41,587 nt of DNA, taken from the NCBI GenBank assembly GCA_947626845.1, contig CANQTW010000021.1, forward strand, positions 1 through 41,587, written 5' to 3'. The notes under the pieces are model-generated. The model saw only the letters and a program-made list of their open reading frames with translations. It did no database searches and was not told where the DNA came from. The DNA comes from an uncultured Oscillospiraceae bacterium. Its GTDB lineage: Bacteria; Bacillota; Clostridia; Oscillospirales; Oscillospiraceae. Position numbers and translations under genes: made by a program. Of this stretch, positions 32,140 to 39,756 are shown piece by piece (within the stretch, counting starts at the first letter, position 1; each line of letters starts with the position of its first letter).

Positions 32140-32216
32140 GCGCCTTTGCCGGTGAACGTCCCGGCAAGATTCAAAACCGCCGCCAAGATCGCTCCGATAC
32201 CGAATATGAGCCACAT
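31968..32216 (-). pseudogene. Truncated small membrane protein
   Basis: The frame opens with a convincing start: AAGGAGGG before ATG at 32216, then MWLIFGIGAILAAVLNLAGTFTGKGAK, a hydrophobic segment and basic turn like the N-terminus of small two- or three-span clostridial membrane proteins. After codon 26 it enters the hairpin at 32139-32103 and the remaining 55 codons read through the repeat element with no membrane character. I infer a gene cut by insertion of the element; an 82-residue hybrid peptide may still be made. It lies 62 bp after the previous minus-strand gene. Confidence 0.5.
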
Positions 32217-32278
32217 GGGTTAAACCCTCCTTGAGTTTATCAAAAAGACTGAATTTATTTATGGATGGGACACTGTCA

Positions 32279-32863
32279 TCACTTGTGGGCCGTTTGTTTT
32301 GAAAGAATCATGAGATATGCCAAAAAGCAGGCAAGGTCACTCAGAGCGGAAAAAAGTCTTGTCTGACGGGCAAATACACTGTAAAAAAGGATGACTGTTT
32401 CTGCCAGTAAAAACACAGCGGGCATCAGCCGAAGCGCTTTTCCCCATGCCGCATTTGACCTTCCAAACCATAAGACGGTACCCAAGGCGGCACACACCAA
32501 AGCGGGTGGGATGCTGTAAGCAAGCCAGCCTCCGATACTGTTTACCGCCAGTTCAGGAAATGAGCCAAATTGCGTAACGCCGCTTCGATAAGCATGTATG
32601 GATTGATGTGCGGTTGTGATAAGGAACATCAGGAATATATATGTTCCCGCGTTGATTGCCGCGCACTTTTTGCTTTCACTGAATAAAACGATCAACGAGG
32701 TGGAAAATGCCCAAAATCCAAACGTGCTTGAGCTCCAATCATAAAGCGACCAAAGGCTGTTGTCCGGCAGTATCATGAAAAACACAACGGAAAGACCTGC
32801 CAGTATACCGAACGCGGCCATTAGAAGATAGGATTTTAGATTATCCCTGAAAACGCTCCTCAT
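32279..32863 (-). CDS. Multi-span membrane protein of unknown function
   Basis: A 194-residue protein with about five hydrophobic segments (near 12-32, 45-62, 70-88, 108-132, 145-180) and a short basic C-terminus. I do not recognise the family. Its base composition and codon use are visibly richer in A+T than the flanking genes, suggesting acquisition from elsewhere. It starts 3 bp after the DUF4173 gene, so it is transcribed as part of that operon. Confidence 0.7.
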   Translation of the reverse strand: MRSVFRDNLKSYLLMAAFGILAGLSVVFFMILPDNSLWSLYDWSSSTFGFWAFSTSLIVLFSESKKCAAINAGTYIFLMFLITTAHQSIHAYRSGVTQFGSFPELAVNSIGGWLAYSIPPALVCAALGTVLWFGRSNAAWGKALRLMPAVFLLAETVILFYSVFARQTRLFSALSDLACFLAYLMILSKQTAHK

Positions 32864-32866
32864 TTT

Positions 32867-34306
32867 TTATGCCCGCGGGAACAGCACCTTGTCCGGCCAC
32901 GCGGCGGAGTCGTTCTGCGCCTTGTCCGGCCCCAGATCGCGGATGTAGTCACGGTCAAATTCCGCAATGTCCCCGCGGCGGTACGCGGCCTCGTTATACC
33001 GGGCGATCACCGCGTCAATGTTTACATAATTCATCGCCAGCCAAAGAACGAGGAAGGCGCAGACAAAGACAGGGAACACCCGAAAACCGGGCCTCGCGGT
33101 TCTGACCGCCACGGCGATGAGGGCCACGGCGATCCACGCCATGATGACCAGCGTGCCGCACCGCAGTAAGCTCAGCCCGTAGACGCCGATATAGAGGCAC
33201 ATGCGGTATAGGGCGGAGATCAAGATCACGGCGGTGAGGCCGATGAGCACATAGACCAGCACATTTACGGCTTTTTTGCCCTTGCCCGATGGCGCGGCGC
33301 ACAGGAGCGCGGCGCCCAGGTTGATCCCCGCCACCGCCGCCAGCTGGAAGAAGCCCTGACGCGCGTACTGGGCAAAGCCGCCCTGCATGGCCGCCGTCTC
33401 CGCCCCGCCAAAGAGGAACACGAATTGGATGACGGCGAACACCGCGTAGATCACATTTAGCGCCGCCAGCGCCGCGATATAGGGCAGGCAGGGGAGAGGG
33501 GCGGCCTCGCTCTTGGGAAGGCTTTCTTTCTCCGGGGCGGGACGGGCCAGGGAATAGAGGAAGGAGAACAGCATCAGGCCCAGCACGGCGGCCTTGAACC
33601 AGTCCCACAGGAACCGGCCCCGCAGAATGGTCTCCTTGATGAACCGTCCCACGTCCCCCAGCATCGACTCAAACACCTGATCCGCCCCGGCCAGAAGCGA
33701 CAGGATCACCGCCAGCACCGGCACCATCAGCAGGAGCGTCAGGATCACGATCCAGAAGCCGTTGCGCCCCTTCTCCCGCCGCCGCAGGGCCTGAAAGGGC
33801 TTGAGAAAATGCCGGAACAGGTTGGGGACAAAGAGCCGCGCCGTCTCCGGGATGACCGAAACGGCCAGGGCGGGGAAATCCCGCCCGGTCAACGCCAGGG
33901 CCGAGGCCGGGGTCAGGCAGGCCAGCAGCATAAGGTCGATCATCCGCACCGAATAGTCCGGGAACAGCCCCGCCGCCACGGCCAGCAGCACCGTGCAGAT
34001 CACCAGAAAGAGGCCGGCGCGGGTGGGCCGCAGCTTCCCCCGCAGATAGATACACTCGGCGGCCAGCGCCCCCAGCACAAAGGCCGTGGTGCCAAGACCG
34101 GGGACGGCGATCAGCGACTCCAGGGAGAACACCCGGAACCACAGTACCCCCAGGGCGACGCCCAGAACGACGGCCAGCCAATCAAAGGGAGAAAAGACCA
34201 CGGGCTCCCGCGCGGGGGCGGGGGAGAGGGATGCGCTGTCGGCGGGCGTTATCTCCCCGCTCTCTGCCTGTTGAAGGTTTTCGGGTTTCTTATTCTCGTT
34301 TTCCAT
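32867..34306 (-). CDS. DUF4173/DUF4153-type multi-span membrane protein
   Basis: A 479-residue integral membrane protein. The first 45 residues are acidic and disordered; about 10 to 12 membrane segments follow, with cytoplasmic basic loops such as KPFQALRRREKGRN. The C-terminal MNYVNIDAVIARYNEAAYRRGDIAEFDRDYIRDLG is the feature by which I assign it to DUF4173: an NxD segment followed by a helical tail. Function unknown. I chose the ATG at 34306 behind GAAAGGAG; the open frame extends upstream across the HTH gene. It is preceded by the HTH gene (37 bp) and followed by another membrane protein. Confidence 0.85.
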   Translation of the reverse strand: MENENKKPENLQQAESGEITPADSASLSPAPAREPVVFSPFDWLAVVLGVALGVLWFRVFSLESLIAVPGLGTTAFVLGALAAECIYLRGKLRPTRAGLFLVICTVLLAVAAGLFPDYSVRMIDLMLLACLTPASALALTGRDFPALAVSVIPETARLFVPNLFRHFLKPFQALRRREKGRNGFWIVILTLLLMVPVLAVILSLLAGADQVFESMLGDVGRFIKETILRGRFLWDWFKAAVLGLMLFSFLYSLARPAPEKESLPKSEAAPLPCLPYIAALAALNVIYAVFAVIQFVFLFGGAETAAMQGGFAQYARQGFFQLAAVAGINLGAALLCAAPSGKGKKAVNVLVYVLIGLTAVILISALYRMCLYIGVYGLSLLRCGTLVIMAWIAVALIAVAVRTARPGFRVFPVFVCAFLVLWLAMNYVNIDAVIARYNEAAYRRGDIAEFDRDYIRDLGPDKAQNDSAAWPDKVLFPRA

Positions 34307-34343
34307 AATAAGCTCCTTTCCTGACGCCCCAGGGCGGCGATTT

Positions 34344-34556
34344 TCAGGATTCCCCATCCTCTGTGAACTCCAAAAGCTCCCCCGGCTGGCACTGGAGGGC
34401 GCGGCACAGGGCATCCAGGGTAGAAAACCGCACCGCCTTGGCCTTGCCGGTTTTGAGAATGGACAGGTTTGCAAGCGTTATGTCAACCTTTTCGGACAGC
34501 TCCGTCAGGCTCATCTTCCGCTTTGCCAGCATCACGTCAAGATTCACAGTGATCAT
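34344..34556 (-). CDS. HTH transcriptional regulator (Cro/CI, YozG-like)
   Basis: A 70-residue protein made of one helix-turn-helix domain: MITVNLDVMLAKRKMSLTELSEKVDITLANLSILKTGKAKAVRFSTLDALCRALQCQPGELLEF. It matches the small YozG-type regulators that are almost always paired with a DUF2975 membrane protein, as here. GAGGTG precedes the ATG. The MITE at 34568-34728 lies directly upstream, between this gene and its partner. It is a natural candidate to bind the two dyads upstream of the DUF2975 gene. Confidence 0.92.
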   Translation of the reverse strand: MITVNLDVMLAKRKMSLTELSEKVDITLANLSILKTGKAKAVRFSTLDALCRALQCQPGELLEFTEDGES

Positions 34557-34567
34557 ACAGTCACCTC

Positions 34568-34728
34568 ATACTAATATTTAATGAAAAGCTTGAACCGAGC
34601 GGCGAGGATTTTTCGTGCAAGACAAGGAAGGCGGTGCAGAGAATACTGTATGTATTGTCAAACCGCCTGACGCGGTATTGAACGAAAAAGACCGTCGCGA
34701 ATGAAAGATTTTTATTAAATATTAGTAT
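34568..34728. mobile_element. MITE, 161 bp, imperfect palindrome with TA ends
   Basis: Terminal inverted repeats of 20 bp (34568-34587 and 34709-34728) match at 19 positions: ATACTAATATTTAATGAAAA against ATACTAATATTTAATAAAAA. The whole element can be folded on itself from both ends to the GGCGG / CCGCC near its centre. No coding capacity. TA at both tips suggests duplication of a TA target, as in IS630/Tc1-type elements. Its right end overlaps the stop codon of the DUF2975 gene. Confidence 0.85.
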
Positions 34729-35225
34729 TAAATAGTCAGGTCGTTGTCATCCTTCAGATCGGCGGCCTTCTGGGTCAGGTGCGACAGCGCCGCGCAGCAG
34801 ACGGTCACCGCCGCGCCGAACAGGGTGACGGCCACAAAGATCAGCGGCACCGAGGGGTGCTTCGGCCCCAGCGCCAGCACCGACACGGCCAGGATAACAT
34901 AGACGCAGGTGTCCCCCAGAGCCAGCCGGCTGATGGTCCGAAGCCGCTGGGCGTTCTCCTGGCAGAAGCTGTTGTTCCGCCCGATCTCGGTGAAGATGCC
35001 CCAGGCCAACCACAGGGAGATAAAGCCTGGAATGGAGGACGCCGCCACGATCCCCGGCACCACCCAGCCAAATATGGTGGTCTTAATGGCGTCGCCCGCG
35101 CCCGCGTAGTATTCCGACACGCTGCGCCCCAGCATCGGCACGAAGAAGATCAGCACCGCCGCCAGAAACACCGCCAGCACCACCACGACCACCTTCAACA
35201 GCATGGATAATTCCTTTTGTCCCAT
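34728..35225 (-). CDS. DUF2975 membrane protein
   Basis: A 165-residue DUF2975 protein with four membrane segments (about 8-30, 50-76, 104-122, 126-148) and the family landmark FTEIGRNNSFCQENAQRLRTISRLAL after the second. DUF2975 proteins pair with a small HTH regulator and may control it at the membrane. It starts behind AAAGGAG with a promoter and two dyads upstream. The last codons (...DLTI, TAA) touch the MITE end, so the original C-terminus may have been slightly changed. Confidence 0.92.
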   Translation of the reverse strand: MGQKELSMLLKVVVVVLAVFLAAVLIFFVPMLGRSVSEYYAGAGDAIKTTIFGWVVPGIVAASSIPGFISLWLAWGIFTEIGRNNSFCQENAQRLRTISRLALGDTCVYVILAVSVLALGPKHPSVPLIFVAVTLFGAAVTVCCAALSHLTQKAADLKDDNDLTI

Positions 35226-35248
35226 ATTGATCCGCTCCTTTCGCGCTT

Positions 35249-35277
35249 ATAGTAGCACAGGCATTTCCGAATGTCAA
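35249..35277 (-). promoter_or_regulatory. SigA promoter of the DUF2975-HTH operon
   Basis: On the minus strand, TTGACA (35272-35277), 17 bp, TACTAT (35249-35254), 24 bp before the ATG. Confidence 0.8.
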
Positions 35278-35311
35278 TAAGAATTTATCGAAAAACAATA
35301 AAATTTTATTG
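35275..35311. promoter_or_regulatory. Two tandem 16-bp operator dyads
   Basis: CAATAAAATTTTATTG (35296-35311) is a perfect palindrome; CAATAAGAATTTATCG (35275-35290) matches it at 13 of 16 positions. They lie 21 bp (two helical turns) apart, the second overlapping the -35 box, as expected for a cooperative repressor. Confidence 0.65.
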
Positions 35312-35368
35312 ACAGTCGGGAAGAACGCTCCTGAAAATGAAATCGCGGAAAAAACATCAAAAACCTTG

Positions 35369-35397
35369 TTGCCAAATCCGAGGAAATATGTTACAAT
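35369..35397 (+). promoter_or_regulatory. SigA promoter of the PPi-phosphofructokinase gene
   Basis: TTGCCA (35369-35374), 17 bp, TACAAT (35392-35397), with AAGGAGG before the ATG at 35468. Confidence 0.75.
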
Positions 35398-35467
35398 GAA
35401 CAAAATTGTGGGGATTTGTCCCCGTGGTTTGTGAACTATTGAATAAATTATACAAGGAGGCTGCAAA

Positions 35468-36697
35468 ATGAGCAAGAACGTGATGGTAGGTCAGTCCGGC
35501 GGTCCCACATCGGTCATCAATTCCTCTCTGGCGGGCGTATACGAGGCGTCCCGCGCACGGGGCGCCGAGCATGTTTACGGTATGCTCCATGGCGTAGAGG
35601 GACTTTTACAGGGCAAGTACATCGACCTCAGCGAAAAATTTAAAACAGGCCTGGAGATCGAGCTTCTCAAGCGCACGCCCTCCAGTTATCTGGGCTCCTG
35701 CCGCTACAAACTCCCCGACTGGCGGGAGAACGAGGAGCCCTACAAGAAGCTGATGGCCCTCCTGGAGGAGCTGGACGTGGGGTACTTCATGTACATCGGC
35801 GGCAACGACTCCATGGACACCATCGGCAAGCTGGCCGATTACGGCGAGCACGTCTGCTCCGATATCCGCTTCATGGGCGTGCCCAAGACCATCGACAACG
35901 ACCTGATGATCACCGACCACACCCCCGGCTACGGCAGCGCCGCCAAGTACATATCCGTGGTGATGAAGGAGATCATCCGTGACGCCACAGTCTACGGCTC
36001 CAAGTACGTGACCATCGTGGAGATCATGGGCCGCAACGCCGGCTGGCTCACCGCCGCCGCCTCTCTGGCCCGCGGCGAGGACTGCGAGGGCGTGGATATG
36101 ATATGCCTGCCTGAGGTGCCCTTCCATGTGGACCGCTTCATCGAGAAGGTCCGCGTCATGCAGGAGAAGAAGCCCAGCATCGTCATCGCCGTCTCCGAGG
36201 GCGTCAAGCTGGAGGATGGGCGGTACGTCTGCGAGCTCTCCGACGATCCCCGGCGCGTAGACGCCTTTGGCCACAAGAACCTGACCGGTACGGCCCGGTA
36301 TCTGGCCGGCCAGGTGGAGCGGAACCTGGACACCAAGACCCGTTCCATCGAGCTCTCCACCCTCCAGCGGTGCGCGTCGCATCTGACAAGCCGCACCGAC
36401 ATCACCGAGGCCTACCAGGTGGGCGGCGCGGCGGCCCAGGCGGCCTTCCAGGGCCACAGCGGCGAGATGGTGGCCCTCCGCAGAGTCTCCAACAAGCCCT
36501 ACCAGTGCATCACCGAGCTCCATCCCATCTCCGAGGTGGCCAACCTGGAAAAGAAGGTCCCCTTGGAGTGGGTCAACGAGAACTTCACCGATATGCTCCC
36601 GGCCTTCCTCAACTACGCCCGTCCCCTGATCCAGGCGGAGCTGACGCCCATATACATCGAGGGCCAGCCGTACCACATCTACTGCAAGGAAGCATGA
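35468..36697 (+). CDS. pfp: Diphosphate-fructose-6-phosphate 1-phosphotransferase (PPi-PFK)
   Basis: A 409-residue phosphofructokinase. The donor loop GGNDS (111-115) has Asp114 at the position of E. coli Gly104 and PKTIDND has Lys140 at the Gly124 position; Asp plus Lys is the signature of pyrophosphate-dependent enzymes, which work reversibly in glycolysis and gluconeogenesis. The catalytic Asp143 and the segment VEIMGRNAGWLTAAASLAR are present. It is a single gene with its own promoter and a strong terminator. Confidence 0.93.
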   Translation: MSKNVMVGQSGGPTSVINSSLAGVYEASRARGAEHVYGMLHGVEGLLQGKYIDLSEKFKTGLEIELLKRTPSSYLGSCRYKLPDWRENEEPYKKLMALLEELDVGYFMYIGGNDSMDTIGKLADYGEHVCSDIRFMGVPKTIDNDLMITDHTPGYGSAAKYISVVMKEIIRDATVYGSKYVTIVEIMGRNAGWLTAAASLARGEDCEGVDMICLPEVPFHVDRFIEKVRVMQEKKPSIVIAVSEGVKLEDGRYVCELSDDPRRVDAFGHKNLTGTARYLAGQVERNLDTKTRSIELSTLQRCASHLTSRTDITEAYQVGGAAAQAAFQGHSGEMVALRRVSNKPYQCITELHPISEVANLEKKVPLEWVNENFTDMLPAFLNYARPLIQAELTPIYIEGQPYHIYCKEA

Positions 36698-36700
36698 ACG

Positions 36701-36742
36701 CACAAAAAAGGGCCGCCCGAATTCGGGCGGCCCTTTTTTGTG
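36701..36742 (+). terminator. Rho-independent terminator, 42-bp perfect palindrome
   Basis: A perfect palindrome centred on GAATTC, with A6 and T6 arms (36701-36742), four bases after the pfp stop. It is followed by a fragment of the 31869-32139 element family (36742-36780). Confidence 0.92.
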
Positions 36743-36777
36743 AGACTGTCGGAAAAAATATCAAATTTGAGTTTTTT

Positions 36778-36806
36778 GTCAACACCCGCGCATTCCCAAA
36801 CGTCTA
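36778..36806 (+). promoter_or_regulatory. Possible ECF-type (autoregulated) promoter
   Basis: GTCAAC (36778-36783), 17 bp, CGTCTA (36801-36806) resembles ECF-dependent promoters, which have an AAC-containing -35 and a CGTC -10. It lies 78 bp before the ECF sigma start proposed here. No SigA-like alternative is evident. Confidence 0.45.
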
Positions 36807-36884
36807 TAGGGTGAGAGCGCTCGAAATCGACAAACGGCCGGACACCGGCTGGCCCGTATCGGATGCAAGGAAAGAGGTGGTCAT

Positions 36885-37334
36885 ACGCCTGAACTCTACG
36901 AACAATATTGGTCCTGGCTTGCCGGGTGCTGTGAGCGGATGACCGGGGAGCGGCAATCCGCCGAGGATATCGCCCAGGAGGCCTTTATGCGGGCCATGGT
37001 AAACTTCCACATCCTCGCGCCCTTGGGTGACCGGGGGCGGCGGGCGTGGCTGAAAAGGACGGCGCGGAACATCTTCATCGACAAGTGCCGCCGGGACAGG
37101 AGCGCCGGCGGGGAGGTGCCGGAGGAGCCCTTTGAGGAGGACTTCACCCGCGCGGAGGTATGGCGCGCCATCGGGTTTTTACCGGACACGGAGCGGGATA
37201 TCTTCACCCTTCGGTATTTTGCCGGATACGACTCCACGGAGATCGGCAGGATGTTCAACCTCCCGCCCTCCACCGTCCGTTCGCGGCTCAGATCGGCCAG
37301 ACAGAAAATCAAAGATATCTATTTTAAGGAGTGA
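36885..37334 (+). CDS. ECF-type sigma factor with probable ACG start
   Basis: A 149-residue ECF sigma factor if started at ACG (36885). Region 2 reads PELYEQYWSWLAGCCERMTGERQSAEDIAQEAFMRAM...RRAWLKRTARNIFIDKCRRDR and region 4 LPDTERDIFTLRYFAGYDSTEIGRMFNLPPSTVRSRLRSARQKIKDIY. The first ATG (36939) would delete 18 residues of region 2.1, although the upstream codons still encode a good sigma sequence. Between the stop at 36807 and that ATG there is no ATG, GTG or TTG in frame. ACG has AAAGAGGTGG seven bases before it, so either a rare start codon is used or an ATG has mutated. It is followed after 5 bp by the beta-solenoid gene. Confidence 0.8.
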   Translation, partial: TPELYEQYWSWLAGCCERMTGERQSAEDIAQEAFMRAMVNFHILAPLGDRGRRAWLKRTARNIFIDKCRRDRSAGGEVPEEPFEEDFTRAEVWRAIGFLPDTERDIFTLRYFAGYDSTEIGRMFNLPPSTVRSRLRSARQKIKDIYFKE

Positions 37335-37339
37335 ATCAT

Positions 37340-38512
37340 ATGGAAGGAAAGAAGCTGGAAATCAATTGCGGCCTGTGCGACGCCACCGGCGTCACCGGGG
37401 AGACGCTGGCCGGCTATGCCGGAGTCGAGGTAGACTGCGGCACTATGCTGGTAACACCTGCGGCAAACCGTATCCTGCTCGGCCACGGGGTAGAACTCAA
37501 CGCCGGTTCGGTGATCAACGTGCCGGAGGGGGTGCGGGTGTTGATGAAAACGGGGAGCTTCACCCTGGAGCCGGGGGACGTCCCCAATGGCCCCGCCATG
37601 CTCATCGTCACGGGGAGCCTCGCCGTGCGGGAGGGCGCCGGGGAGACGCTGGATGCCTACGCCGCCGTACACGTCATCGGCCATCTGACCTGTCCCCAAT
37701 CCCTGGCGGGACGGGTGCAGGTGACGGGTGGACAGACGGTCTACCCCGACGGGTATGCCTACGTGGACGGGGATTTGACGCTGGATAAGCTGGCCGCGGC
37801 CCGCTGGACGGGGAAGAAGGTCTATACCGATAAATCGGTCATCGTCACCCAGGACGCGGACCTGGACGCCCTGCGCACCTCCGGCACCGTCTTTGCCTGC
37901 CGGAAGGCCGTCCTCCCGGAAAAGCTTCTGGACAAGGCCATGCCCCTGCTGGAGCTGTCCGGGGACGCCAGGATCGTCCTTCTGCCGGAGGACACGGTCT
38001 ATGTGCAGGGAAATATGACCCTGACAAAGACCCTTTTGCGCCGGGGACAGCGGCTCTGGCTCGACGGGAATCTGGCGGTGGAGCGCCGGGAGGCGGAGCT
38101 TTTGTCCCAGCTTGCGTACCTCCATGTGGCGGGAATGGCCATCGTCCCCTGGGAGCTGGAGGAGAGCTTCTCAAAGCTGGACCCCCAGTGCGGCGAGGTG
38201 TTCCCCTACCGGGGGGAACTGCTGTACGAGCGGGATTACGTGACCGTGGATAAGGCATATCTGGACAGCGCCGGCTTCCTGACGCTGCTGGACTGCGACG
38301 CGGTGGAGCTGGACGGCGCCCTGACGGACAGCGAGATCAGGACGGGCCTGGCCATACACCGTTGCGCCGCGGTTTTCTGCGAAAAAGCTCAGATGCCCGC
38401 CGTCCGCTCCGTGGCGGAGAATGTGGACTACATCGGCGGCAGGCACCCGGAGTCCGGCGAACCCAAAGACCCCAATACGGTCAGCATAGACTGCGGCACG
38501 TACACCTTTTAA
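37340..38512 (+). CDS. Beta-solenoid-like protein linked to an ECF sigma factor
   Basis: A 390-residue protein without signal peptide or membrane segment. It is built of about 20-residue repeats of short strands (VEVDCGTMLVTP, VELNAGSVINVPEGV, AMLIVTGSLAVREGA, VHVIGHLTCPQSL, YAYVDGDLTLD...), like the right-handed beta-helix of bactofilins and polymer-forming proteins. The ATG at 37340 follows AAGGAG by eight bases; a GTG at 37331 overlapping the sigma stop was rejected because it sits in the ribosome-binding site. It has paired Cys near both ends (INCGLCDA and IDCGTYTF). It may act as a soluble partner or anti-sigma; function unknown. Confidence 0.75.
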   Translation: MEGKKLEINCGLCDATGVTGETLAGYAGVEVDCGTMLVTPAANRILLGHGVELNAGSVINVPEGVRVLMKTGSFTLEPGDVPNGPAMLIVTGSLAVREGAGETLDAYAAVHVIGHLTCPQSLAGRVQVTGGQTVYPDGYAYVDGDLTLDKLAAARWTGKKVYTDKSVIVTQDADLDALRTSGTVFACRKAVLPEKLLDKAMPLLELSGDARIVLLPEDTVYVQGNMTLTKTLLRRGQRLWLDGNLAVERREAELLSQLAYLHVAGMAIVPWELEESFSKLDPQCGEVFPYRGELLYERDYVTVDKAYLDSAGFLTLLDCDAVELDGALTDSEIRTGLAIHRCAAVFCEKAQMPAVRSVAENVDYIGGRHPESGEPKDPNTVSIDCGTYTF

Positions 38513-38528
38513 GCGGAAATAAAAAATG

Positions 38529-38574
38529 GGGCTGTGAAAATCCACGCCTGAGTCGGCGTGTTTTTTCACAGCCC
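38529..38574 (+). terminator. Compound terminator between converging genes
   Basis: An outer stem GGGCTGTGAAAA / TTTTCACAGCCC encloses an inner hairpin CACGCC-TGAGTC-GGCGTG. T and A runs lie inside the arms, so it can end both the beta-solenoid gene and patB. Confidence 0.8.
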
Positions 38575-38586
38575 TTAATTTATACG

Positions 38587-39756
38587 CTATTTCTTCTTCC
38601 AGAGCGCGAGTCCCTGGGCGAACCGTTCAAGGCCGTCGGTGAGACGCGCCCGTGAGGTGGCCAGATTGAGCCGGATGAAGGACTTACCGTCTCCGCCGAA
38701 CTGGCCGCCGGGGGAGAGGTACAGCCCCGTCTCTGAACGGATAAAATCACACAGAACGTCCGTGTTGTCCGTAAGCCTGGAGCAGTCCAGCCACAGAAGA
38801 TAGGTGGCCTCGGAGGGGGTGACGGCGATTTCCGAGGCGCGGTTTTTCAGTGTCTCCACGGTGAAGCGCTTGTTCTGATAGATATATTCTCTCAGTTCGT
38901 CCAGCCACGCCCCGCCCTTTTCAAAGGCGGCCACGGCGGCGGGGACGGCGAAGGTGTTGGGCTCCGCCACCTCGTCGGTGTTGAGGCCCCGCCAGACCTT
39001 GTGTCTGAGATGGGGCTCCGGGACGCACACGGCAGCTGTCTGGATGCCGGCGATGTTAAAGGCCTTGGTGGGGGCCACGCAGGTAACGGATACCTCCCGG
39101 CACGTCTCGCTGACCGAGGCGAAGGGGACGTAAGAGTTTCCGGGATCGGTCAGATCGCAGTGTATCTCATCGGAGATCACCGTAACGCCGTGCTTTTGGG
39201 CCAGCTCCCCGATACGGGCCAGCTCCTCTCGCGGCCATATCCGCCCCACGGGGTTGTGGGGGTTGCAGAGGATCATAAGGGCGGCCTGCGGGTCGGCCAT
39301 AGCTTTCTCCAGGGCCGCAAAGTTTCGGTGATACCGCCCGTCTCCGTCCCGGCATAGGGGAACCTCCAGGGGAACCCGCCCGTTGTTGAGGATGGAGTTG
39401 AAGAAAATGTTGTATACGGGCGTCTCGATAAGCACCTTTTCCGCCGGGGTGGTCAGCTTCCGCACACAGGTGGAGATGGCCGGCACCACGCCGGCACAGA
39501 AGATGAGCCACTCCGGGCGCATCTCAAACCCGTGGCGCTCCCGCCACCAGCGTACGTAACTGTCCGCCCACTCGTCGGGGATGATGTTGTAGCCAAAGAC
39601 CCCGTGGGCGGCCCGCTCCTCAATGGCGGCGCGTATCTCCGGCGCGGCGGAGAAGTCCATATCCGCCACCCACATGGGCAGCTCGCCGGACTTACACTCG
39701 TCCCACTTCAAAGAGCCGGAGCCGAACCGGTCAGGGGTGCTGTCAAAATCGTACAT
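38587..39756 (-). CDS. PLP-dependent C-S lyase / aminotransferase, PatB/MalY family
   Basis: A 389-residue fold-type I enzyme. Typical blocks are the start YDFDSTPDRFGSGSLKWDE, the LPMWVADMDFSAAPEI segment, CNPHNPVGRIW with the PLP-stacking region, DEIHCDL with Asp196 binding the pyridine nitrogen, and Lys231 in APTKAFNIAG forming the Schiff base. Members cleave cystathionine or cysteine (MetC-like) and some have regulatory roles. It overlaps the DUF3737 stop by one base (TGATG), with AAGGAG upstream, so it is translated with that gene. Confidence 0.93.
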   Translation of the reverse strand: MYDFDSTPDRFGSGSLKWDECKSGELPMWVADMDFSAAPEIRAAIEERAAHGVFGYNIIPDEWADSYVRWWRERHGFEMRPEWLIFCAGVVPAISTCVRKLTTPAEKVLIETPVYNIFFNSILNNGRVPLEVPLCRDGDGRYHRNFAALEKAMADPQAALMILCNPHNPVGRIWPREELARIGELAQKHGVTVISDEIHCDLTDPGNSYVPFASVSETCREVSVTCVAPTKAFNIAGIQTAAVCVPEPHLRHKVWRGLNTDEVAEPNTFAVPAAVAAFEKGGAWLDELREYIYQNKRFTVETLKNRASEIAVTPSEATYLLWLDCSRLTDNTDVLCDFIRSETGLYLSPGGQFGGDGKSFIRLNLATSRARLTDGLERFAQGLALWKKK

